Part shown: positions 47,101 through 59,100 of the stretch, piece after piece | Layout of the letters: each line of letters begins with the position of its first letter | Position numbering within the stretch: position 1 is the first letter of the stretch | NCBI GenBank assembly: GCA_963082875.1 | Contig: OY720100.1 | Location: forward strand, 5,704,001-5,768,000 | DNA length: 64,000 nt | Direction: 5' to 3' | Origin: Corella eumyota | Taxonomy: Eukaryota; Chordata; Ascidiacea; Phlebobranchia; Corellidae | Position numbers and translations under genes: made by a program | The notes under the pieces: generated by a model | The model's database searches: none | What the model was told of the DNA's origin: nothing | What the model saw: the letters and a program-made list of their open reading frames with translations, nothing else

Positions 47101-50100
47101 TGTGTACGTTATAGGGTCAACCAAACAAAACTTATCACATGTTTATAATGTGGATAATGAAAAACTATTAACTAATTTTTTTAAGTTAAATATACTGGCC
47201 CACAATATTTTTTTAATTATAAAATTTTTTTTTCAGATTCCGTCTGGGGCTGACATGTTCAGTTATTATTATGATTTCGACACGAAGAGATTTGATTTGT
47301 GGGAAAGAAGTATCACCGCTTTTAAATATGACACTGAAATTGCCTTTTTCGATATGTTGGTGCCAACTATTGATACTGTGAGGTATGGTTACCTGATGGA
47401 CAAATTACTGGCTGTGGAAAAATCTGTATTGTTTACTGGTAGGTTATGTAAAATTATTTCCTGTATATCTATTACTAAGTATAATAACTTATTTTTTTAC
47501 ATAGGTTTGTGTTAAAATTTAATTACGAAATTCTAAGCATGTTGCACAACTATTTATATACCTGAAAGTAATTTTTAGTTTATGATATATTTAAGATAGC
47601 ACTTTTTTGTTACAATTACATTAATGTATCAAAATAAAGTCCTGAATAAAAAACTTTTAGATCAAAACTTTTACTAAACTAAAAGAAAATCAGCAAGTTA
47701 ATTGTTGGGCTCTTAATTGTTAGGCTCTTAAATAGCCCTAACCAGACCAATTATATGGATATGTAATATCATATATTATAAAAAGTCCTTTTAAGTACAA
47801 AATTAACTAACAATTTTATTTTTTTAAAGGTGGTACCGGTGTAGGAAAATCTGTTGTAGCTCGAGGTTTACTTGAATCTATCGCGGAATCGAAGAATTAT
47901 GTTCCACTTTATATGAACTTTTCTGCTCAAACTTCTTCATTAAGAACTCAAGAGTTTATTGAAGCTAAATTGGAGAGAAAAAGAAAAAATATTATTGGTA
48001 AAAAAAGATAAAGTATTGTATTTATAAGCAAAGTTACATTTTATATTGTATCAAAAAAAACATATAGAAAAAAGTATACTACAAAAAAATATATAAATTC
48101 TGAAATAAAAAGCTGTTTACAACAATATACAATAACAACTTAAATTTTTAGGTGCACCAAATGGAAAGAGAGTTATAATATTTGTTGATGATTTGAACAT
48201 GCCAAAGTTAGACAGATATGGATCTCAGCCTCCCATTGAACTACTTAGACAATATCAGGACTTTGGTGGATTATATGACAGAGAAAAAATGTTTTGGAAG
48301 GTGATACACTTAATTTAACTAAACTTTTTAAATGGAATTAATTCAATTAATACCTAGTTTGACGTTTTTTAGTAAGATAATTTTTTTATTTACTATATTT
48401 TATGTGAATACATTAAATTTAAAACCTCGCTAATTTGTCTTAAAAATTTTTGGTTTTATTTATAACAAGTTATATTATTTTGTAAATTTTTAGATTATCA
48501 AGGATGTTACAATTGCTGCAGCATGTGCTCCACCTGGTGGTGGCAGAAATCCTGTAACGCCAAGATTTATTCGGCATTTCGGAATGTTCAGTCTCCCATC
48601 ACCATCTGATTTCAACTTGAAAACTATTTTCTCGGTTTGTATATCTTATGCATATAAAATGTTAAATATTTTTATTGTTCGTATTTCAGATTGTATTGGT
48701 AAAAATTATTGTTTAGATTTATTTTTAAAAGTTGTGTTTTAAAGTTGTAAAACGGAAATTTTAATTTGTTGTTTTAGGCCATACTGTCTGGATTTTTATC
48801 AGAATTCCCTGCTGCAGTAAAACAAAGTGCAACTTCCATTGTTGATGCAGCTATAGAAATCTACGGAAGAATGTCGACCGATCTGTTACCTACCCCAACC
48901 AAGTCTCACTATGTTTTTAACTTGAGAGATTTGTCCAAATGTGTTCAGGGTATATTAAGGGCAGATCCTGGTGTCATCAGAGAACAGGTTTGTTTTATTT
49001 ATTTATTTAACTTCTAAAATAAAATATGAGATTGTTTTGTAAATAATGTTAACTTTTTTTATGTAGATTCACATTTACCATCTTTTTGCCCATGAAGCTC
49101 TACGTGTCTTCCATGATCGTTTAATTAACAGTGAGGACAAAAATTATTTCTATCAGATATTGGCTGAGATGGCCAGCAAACATTTTGGACAACAGGTTAA
49201 CATATGTTATATTATTACTTCAAGTAACCATCATTTTAAAATGCTTTTTATTTTTTCAACAATTTGTTTTTGTTGTAGACTGAGCCTGAAAACTTTCTTA
49301 AAAGTCCAATCATTTTTGGTGATTTTCTGAAAGTCGGTGCTCCAAAAGAGGAAAGAGTTTATGAATACTTGAGTGACAGGTAATTTAGAAAATTTATTTA
49401 AGCTTTATAAAATGCAGCATAAAGTATTAACTTTGGGCCAAATAAGACAAATTACTTTAAAAGTATTTAACTATTATGTGTTTTAGCTATATTGTATTCA
49501 TTTAGTTGTTTTATGCATATTGTAAAAAATACAATACTTAAAGTTTTTCATATTTATTTTACAGAATGGAAAAAGTGAAAACCGTGTTTGAAGATTATTT
49601 GGATGACTTTAACTTATCTTCTTCCAAAGAAATGAAACTTGTTTTCTTTCAAGATGCAATTGAGCATGTTTCTAGGTTAGATCTTAACTTTTAAATTTTA
49701 CTATTAAACAATAAACTTTATTATAATGATTTCTTTTATCTTTTTTCATTGTTAGAATTGCAAGAATGATTGTTACTCAAAGAGGCAACGCCCTATTGGT
49801 TGGTGTTGGTGGGTGTGGCAAGCAATCTCTCACCAGATTGGCTTGTCATGTTTGTGGATATCAGTGCATTCAAATTGAGTTGACAAGAGGATATAATTAT
49901 GAGTCGTTTCACGAGGATTTAAGAAAAGTTTACAATATTTCTGGAGTTGAAGGAAAGGACACAGTGTTCTTGTTTACTGACACACAGGTTGGTGGTGACC
50001 AGTATATCATATTGATCTAGTTTGCTGATAAATTGTTTATTTGTGTAAAGAACAAATCTTTGGTAAAGTATTTAAAAAAAGATTGTTGAAGCCTGGTTAT

Positions 50101-53100
50101 TTCGAAAAATTTTGATCACCAAGTTACCTTAATTTAAAAACATTCTTTAATAAAATGCAACATTAAACCAATCTATTTCAATCTCTTATATCTTTTAGAT
50201 CGTTCAAGAAGAATTTCTGGAAGATATCAATAATATTCTTAACAGTGGAGAAGTGCCCAACTTGTTTGAAAAGGATGAGTTGGAGCAAGTACTGGGTGCA
50301 ATTCGTCCTTTTGCGAAAGAATTTGGAATTTCAGAGGGAGACCGAGACGGAGTCTTCCAACATTTTATTGCAAGGTAAATGTGGGGTTGTTAAAAAGTAT
50401 TTGTTTTAGGCTTTAAAATGTCATTACACTCCTTCTTACTTTTCCTATTTGGCTCATAGTTAAACAGAAATATTGACAGAAATAAGTACATGAAACATGA
50501 AATGTGGCTTTTAACATTAGACTAAAATCATATTTAACAACGTTTATTAATACTACAGGGTGCGTCAAAATCTCCACATTGTGTTGTGTATGTCTCCAGT
50601 TGGTGATTCCTTCAGAGCAAGATGTCGTATGTTCCCATCTTTGGTGAACTGTTGTACAATTGATTGGTAAATCCTGTTATTACTTTTTTGTAAGGCTGTT
50701 AAAAACTTAAATTACTTTAAATTTGTTTAGTATTATTTTATATAATATAAGTTGTCCTAGTTATATGAAAGCTTTGTTAATTATAAAATCTTTAAAAGTC
50801 AATGTCATTACAAAATTCAAACATGCCTATTTTGATTAAAATTACAATGTGTAAATTTTGCTTTAGTAAATAATTGAAAAAATAATTTACTGATTTATTC
50901 AACAAAACTTAAAATCTTTTACAGGTTTGTACAGTGGCCGGAAGAGGCACTTTTAAGTGTAAGTCAAAGTTTCTTGGGACCAGTCCATGACCTTGAGGAT
51001 GACCAGAAAGCACAAGTTTCTAAGATCTGTGTTGAGATTCACACAAGCGTCAACAGAATGGCTGAAAAGTATTTAAATATTCTGCTTTTATTTAAAGCTT
51101 CTGTTAAAACTATTTTTAAATCATAAGTAAAATAAAATTTAGGTTTCAGAAGAACAATAATTGTTGTTAACTAAAACATCTAACATGTAAATTAAGGTTT
51201 TATAAAGAACTTAGAAGACATTATTACACTACGCCAACATCCTATCTGGAACTTATTAACCTTTATCTGAGTATGTTACAAGAAAAACGTAAGCAACTAG
51301 TCACATCTCGAGACAGATTTAAGGTAAATTAAGATCAAACTTTATTCAAATTAAATAAAAATGAACACCTCTCAATTTTTACATTTTTTTGTTATGTAAA
51401 AAATAAAGTACTTATTATTTTACATTTTTTATTTTCTCTATTTTCAGACTGGTTTATCGAAATTGTTGGAGACAAATGATTTGGTTGACTCGATGCAGGA
51501 AGAGTTGACAGCATTGGAACCTGAATTGAAGAGAAAGAGTGTGGAAACAGAAGAACTTATGGAGAAGTTATCGGTTGATCAGGAGAAGGCTGACCTGGTA
51601 AAACATCTAAAAAATTTAAAAAATTATGATAAAAAAATTAATTTATACAAATATCTATATACTTTTCAAATATTTAATTAGTTTAATATACATAAACTAT
51701 TTCAAACTGATTTGAATATATTTTTTATTTATTTGCAAAAAACTATTTTTTCCTGTTTTTATTTCATTTTTGCTTTGAAACTTCTGTTAAGTAAATCAAA
51801 TTTATTTAGGTGCGAAAAGTTGTTTTGGAAGATGAAGCCGTAGCCAAAGTCAAAGCTGAGGAAACACAGGCAATTGCAGACGATGCTCAGAAGGATTTGG
51901 ATGAAGCTTTGCCTGTTCTTGAGAAAGCCAACAAGGCTTTGGATGCTCTTGATAAATCTGATATCTCTGAAATTAAAGTGTTTGCAAAACCCCCAGACTT
52001 AGTCATGACTGTTATGGAATCTGTAAGTTTTAACCTTTTTTTGTTTAAAAAATAAAAAAGAGATAAACTTAAATTGATTTTTAAAGTGTTAGAATTTAAA
52101 TTAACAACAATAACAGTTTAAGGTACATAGGGATTTATTGAATCTAAATATGATATGCTTTATAAACACACTTTTCAGAGTTTTATTTATTATTCATATT
52201 TTAATTAACACAAGGGTATAAGCAGACATTTAACTATTAACTAAAGATTTAGCAATCATTTTAAATTTTTGGTTTTATTAAAAAATTTTACACGATATAT
52301 TTATTCAGGTTTGTATTTTGATGAATGCAAAAACAGACTGGAGTGCAGCTAAAACAATTCTCGGCGACCCTAACTTCCTTAAAAAACTACTGGACTATGA
52401 CAAGGACAATATTGAAAGAAAGATCATCAACAAACTCACTAAATACATGAACATGCCTGACTTCATACCTGAAAAAGTGGAGAGGGTAACTATTGTTTTA
52501 AATATTTTAAAACTTAAACCATCTTATTTATATATGTATATTTTTTTATTTCATTACATTTATTTATCTTTGATGTGAAAAGGTCTACTTCAGATCTAAA
52601 CATAGAGTGTCAGTTTGGGATGTTATTGTTTATAATTTCCCTGTATTTATAAGCTGCTGATTAAGGGTTGGTTCAGCAGGAGTTTATATAGCACCTTACT
52701 CAAGGGTGCTACATCACAACAGCACTAGGAATTAAACCCAAGACCTCATTCTGACCAGTACACTATGCTGCTTGTTAAATTTATTAAGTGTGGGAAATTT
52801 AAAAAAGGAAAACTATTACTAAACTTATATTTTTCATATAGGTATCCAAAGCTTGCAAGTCACTCTGCATGTGGGTAAGAGCCATGTACACTTACTCTAA
52901 TGTGGTCAAGGAGGTGGAACCTAAAAGAGAGAGGCTAAGAGCTGCTCAGGCAGAACTTGATGTCACAATGGCCTCCCTAAAAGAGAAACAGGATAAACTG
53001 GCAGATGTAGAAGCACAAATTGCTGAGTTACAGGTATCATAAAATAAAGTTTGTTGACAAAATAAATGATATAAAATTTACACAGTTTGTATTTATGTAA

Positions 53101-56100
53101 CATTTTAAAGCATTAAATTTGTTGCTTTATTTTATAATATACTTATTTTAGGCCACATATGATGAATCTGTGCAAGAAAAGGACCGACTTATGAAAACAA
53201 TGTCACTTACTGCAGCCCGAATGAAGAGAGCAGGAAAGTTAACCACTGCTCTCGGTGATGAACAGGTAACATACCTAAAGTTTAGTTAGATGTAATTCAA
53301 TTTTTCAAATTTATCATTATTTTGTAATTTGGTGCAAATTCCAATTTTTTTACAATTATATATTATTTAACATTTTTAATTTAATTTCGTGATAGGTTCG
53401 CTGGCAAGAAAAAGTTGAAGAGTTTGAACTTCAGATTGGAAATGTGGTTGGTGATGTGTTTATTGCAGCTGCATGTGTTGCTTATTATGGAGCTTTTACA
53501 TCAACTTACAGAGAACAACTTGTTGAAGGCTGGACAAAAACTTGCCAGGACTTGGTAAACCTTTATTTTTAAAATTTTTAAATCTACTCTACTTATTTTG
53601 CAGCTTTTGTTATGTAAATTTTGGATAAGACACATTACAAACAGTATATACAAAGATTTACTTGCATTTTTAATTAAATTCAACAGTATCTTAAGTGACT
53701 ATTCACAATTAATTTGTATGTAAAAAAAATTAAAAATTAATTAATTTTTATTATTTTACAGACAGCAAATATTAAAAAAAAACTATATCTTTAACTTTAC
53801 AGGACCTACCTACTTCAAACAACCTGACATTGGTTAAAATTTTGGGCGATGCATATGAGATTCGGCAGTGGAATTCAGAAGGTTTACCCCGTGATAATGT
53901 TTCCACTGAAAATGCCATCATGGTCACAAGATCAAGACGATGGCCACTTATGATAGACCCACAAGATCAAGCTAACAGGTATAAAAAACTGGTCATGACA
54001 TCGGACTACGAGCTGAAAGGTTTTGGGTTCAAGCCGCACAAACGCCACACTATTCGCCCTTGAGCCCACAAACGCCACACTATTCGCCCTTGATAGTTTA
54101 GACACATTTAAACTCCATATCCTTACCCGATAAAAATATCAAAAACCTATCCCCTTAAGGGGACATTAAAAAAATATATATCTGGTTATGGTTTTTAACA
54201 TATTTTGTATACAAATAGATGGGTGAGAAACAAGGAGACAAAGAATGGCTTGAAAGTGATAAAGTTGAGTGACCCTAACTTTTTGAGAACACTGGAAAAC
54301 TCAATCAGGATTGGAATGCCAGTGTTATGTGAGGAACTTGAGGAAACATTAGATCCAGCTCTTGAACCTGTGCTATTAAAACAAGTAAGATCAGTTTTAA
54401 GAATTTTTAAATAGAGGTTTTATATTCTAAACTTACACTCAAGATATTATAACGTATAATTTATTGAACCCTTTAAGGCATTGTTTTATACTTTAAAACT
54501 GTAACATAGAATATAAAAAAAGTAAATATAAATTGTGTTTGTACTGTTTATATTGATGTTAAAAACTTTTTTACCAAAATTTTAAACTTTTGAAAATCTT
54601 TTCCAGACCTTTATAGCTGGTGGACGTATGTTAATAAGACTTGGGGACTCAGATATCGATTACGACAAAAATTTCAGATTTTACATGACAACTAAAATGG
54701 CTAACCCACATTATTTGCCTGAAGTTTGCATTAAGGTAATTATTCATTTATTCCAACAATCGGTTTACAGACAAACAGTATTAAAAGGTGAAGTATAACA
54801 CAAAACTAGCGGATTTATAATTTATGTTTATGCTTACGAATAAATTTTTTAGGTCTCTTTTTGTTGAAAAATTTTAACATTTAAAAAAATTAATGTTTGC
54901 AGGTTACCATCATTAACTTTACTGTAACAAGATTGGGACTTGAGGACCAGATTCTCAGTGATGTTGTTAGACTCGAGCGACCAGACCTTGAAGAACAAAG
55001 AACTCAACTTATTTTGAGGTAAAATAATAAGTTTCATTATGAGAAATTAAACTTACCTTAAGTTAAAATATGAGTTTTTAAATAAAGAACTCAATTTTTC
55101 TTAAGTGAAAAAGTATAATAAAATGTATAAAATGACAAAAAAATTAAAATTATGATTTTGTTTAGAATCAATGCTGACAAAGCTCAGTTGAAGTCCATAG
55201 AAGATCAAATCTTAAAACTCCTCTTCACCTCAGAGGGCAATATCCTTGACAACGAGACTCTTATTAACACCTTAAACGAGTCAAAGCTCACATCTGGAGT
55301 AATCTCAAAGAGATTGGAGGAGGCAGAGGCAACCGAGATTAATATTTCAGAAGCTCGAGAAAAGTAAAAAATCTTCTCGTTTTTTGTTTGACTTGAAACT
55401 TTAAATTTTTTTAAGTAATTTTTTTATCACACAACTGCTAAGTTTACTTGTTATTTTTAGTTTTTTTTATATAAAATCAGCTAAGTTAATGTAACAATAA
55501 TCTTGATTTTTGCAGGTATCGTCCTGTAGCAACAAGAGGTTCAGTTTTGTTTTTTGTTGTTGCATCCTTGAGTGAAATTGATCCAATGTACCAGTTCTCT
55601 CTTCAATATTTTAACAGCATCTTTAACATGACAATTGTTAATGCCGAGGCCTCTGATAACTTGGACAAAAGACTGAAGATCTTATTGGTAAAACTTCTTA
55701 TTAAATATGTTAATTCTCTATAAAAATGTTTTTTTTTAATTACCTGTACTTAGGCCTTTTTTTATTTATTTATTTATTTTGGTTTTTCGTACATTGATGA
55801 AAGTAAATAATAAATACGATATACAATTAACATTACAACAATGCGACGGGAAAAAATGACAAAATCAATTTAATAATTTAAAACATGCCAAAAGTGATAA
55901 CGTTACATAAAGATTTTAGGTACGCTATGGCATGGTCACCAAACCCTTTAAATTTTTAAGTAAGTGTTTTTACTTTTGGCTATAAAGAATTAAACTCAAC
56001 TTTAACTACTTTTTACAGGATGATACAACATTTGCAATCTACAGAAATGTTGCTCGAGGTTTGTTTGAGCGTCACAAGTTGATCTTCAGTTTCATGGTTT

Positions 56101-59100
56101 GTGTTGATATCATGAAACAACATGAACTTATCACTGAAGATGAATGGAATTTCTTCTTACGTGGTGCAGCAGGTATCGATAAGAAGAGACCACCAAAACC
56201 AGATTTCGATTGGATCTCTGAGGAGGTAATTTTAGTATTTCTTGGTTTTTCATAAAATTTTAAATATTTTGAGGCTAAAGAAGCTTCATAAGCAAAACAA
56301 CTAATTGTATATACTTAAATATTGGCATAGCATTTTTGTTATATTCAATAACGAAAAATTTTGAAGACCCCAATCAATTTATTTGTTGTATTCATATTCA
56401 ATGATATTGTTTTACAGGACTGGATTAAAATAGTTGATTGTGAGGAGAATATGAAATGCTTTAAAGGATTGGTTGAGGATGTGACCAGGACTCCAATTTA
56501 TTGTGCTTTGGGAGAACTTGAACTCAGACTCAACCCTGAAAAATGGGATGGTTACTCTGTGAGTTTAAATTTTTATTTAAAATATATATATTTACTGCAA
56601 AATTTGTTGCAAAAAAATTCAGTAGTTTTAATTTTTTTTTTGATACAATTACAGATGCCAGTTCCCCCAGATTACATCAGACCTCCCACTCCAGAAGAGG
56701 GAGAGACAAGTGCCGATGACAACATTGGACATTGGGAGGAGAGACTCACAATGTTTCAGAAACTAATCCTCGTCAAAAACTTCAAAGAGGAAAAGGTGCT
56801 TTTCCTAATTGATATGTTTAATTTTTTTCTACTTTGACAATTTTTTTCTGGTGTAATTTCGTTAAAATTTTTGATAATAAGTTTGAAACAATAGTTTGAC
56901 ATAATCTAAAGTTTGTAAATAACATCAATTTTTTTTAGGTTGTGTCAACTGTTACTGATTTTGTTGTGGCAAATAGTGGAAAACAATTTGTTGAGAACCC
57001 ACCTATTACATTAGCTTCTTTGTATGCTGATATGAACAATGTGACACCATTGGTGTTTGTTCTAAGCACTGGTTCTGACCCCATGGGAGCCTTTTTAAGA
57101 TTTGCCAAGGAAAGAGATTACCTGGAAAAAATACAAGCTATATCTCTTGGACAAGGTTAGTTGTTTTAAAAATTGTTAAAGTGTTTAGAAGCGTATCACA
57201 CAAGATTTTGGAAAACCATTTTTAAACTAATGAAAACTTAAAAACTTATTTGGTTTGCTTTTTAAATTATTCTCAACGAAATAATGATTTGGTTAAAATA
57301 TTTTTTAACACTAATTTATTAATAGGTCAGGGGCCGGTAGCAGAAAAGTTAATGAATGCAGCTCGTGAAAATGGAGGTTGGGTATTTCTTCAGAATTGTC
57401 ATTTGGCTAAATCTTTTATGCCTAGGCTAGAGGAGATCTTTAAAGAGTAAATATTACTTTAGCTTGAAAAATTGTAAAAAATTAGGATAGTAAAAAATAA
57501 TTTCAATTTATGCATTACTAAATTGATTTTAAAAGAACTAAAACAAGTGTGCAATTTTGTAAAAAAAATTTTGATTTTAAAAAACCTATTGCTGTTCAAC
57601 TTTTAAAAAAAAAATGTAAATAATTTTTTTAACAAGAGTTTCTTTATACTAGGGTAAAGGAACAGGGAACTGATTCTATTCATGAAGATTTCCGTCTTTA
57701 CCTTAGCTCAATGCCAACAAATTTTTTCCCAGTTAATATTTTACAAGGATCTGTCAAGGTAAAGCTATTAAAATTTTTGTAGCTTTTGTTAAGTTTGTAC
57801 TGACACAATATACTGATGACAATATCTAAAAATTGAAATCTTAAGAAATTTCGATATTTCACATTTTCATTAATTTTATCTCAAATTGAAAATTTAATCT
57901 TAATTTTATCAATATAAAATCTAATATTTATAAATTTTAAAATTCTCCCAAAAAACTTTGTACCCCAAAAAAAAACTCCACTCAATTGTGTAGGTCACAA
58001 ACGAGCCCCCGAAAGGACTGAGATCCAACATAAGAGGAGCTTTTGCTTCGATCACTCAAACTTACTTTGAGGACAACGCACTTGGGATAAGCTGGAGAAG
58101 AATTATTTTTGGGATTTGCTTTTTCCACGCAGCTATTCAGGTAAAAAATACTGTTAAATTAATTTTGAATTTGCTATACTATTTTTGTTTCTTAAACTAA
58201 TAAGACATAATTCTTGTCTTTTTTGTTAAATTTGTAACCCAGTGTTTTTATTTGATTTTATTTCTACATTATTTGTTTTAAATTTTTGCATTTTTCAGTA
58301 ACGAAAGATGTTTATAGGCGCAAAAGAAGTTTATTTGATTTGATTTTGTACAATATTTGTTTCGATATATTTCTGTTTTTGTTTTTTTGTACATTTTTCG
58401 TTTTACTATTTTTCTATATTTTTTAGGAGCGAAAGAAGTTTGGTCCTCTTGGTTGGAACATTCGATATGAGTTTACTGACAGCGATCGTGAGTGTGCGAT
58501 TCTTAATCTTGACCTCTTCTGCACCGAGGATCGAATTCCTTGGGATGCTCTCATCTACATCACTGGAGAGATCACTTATGGAGGAAGAGTTACTGATGCC
58601 ACAGATCAAAGATGTCTAAGGACCATTCTATCAAGGTGAAAAAACTTTTTGAAAAACTTATACAATAAATTTTTTTTATATATATAGTGCCATGCTCCAT
58701 TTGGGCAGTAAAGCATTTAGAGTATTTTTATATGTGGTTTTTAAGTAATTTTACAACTTTTTCTTCATTTAGATTTTTCCAAGAGAAGACGTTAGATGAA
58801 GATTACAAGTACTCAGAATCTGGAGTTTATTTTGCTCCCAGTTATGACACGATGGCTGAGTATCAGGAATATGTGAACCAACTTCCAACCAGTGATGATC
58901 CAGAGATATTTGGAATGCACACAAACGCCAATCTGTCTTTCCAGGTAAGTTAATAAAATTTTTGTTATTTTGGCAAATTTAATCTTTTTTTTAGCTAAAC
59001 CAAATTTTCTTCACAAAAATTTTACTTTTTTATGAAAAAAATTTTTTTTTGCAGAAACAAGAAACTGGAAACTTGATCAACACGATCCTAGAGGTCCAGC

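Noticed and set aside
54607-55018. Inactive or pseudogene status of the dynein because AAA5 and AAA6 lack P-loops
   Set aside because: Loss of nucleotide binding in AAA5 and AAA6 is normal for dynein heavy chains, and all 81 exons are open and in phase.
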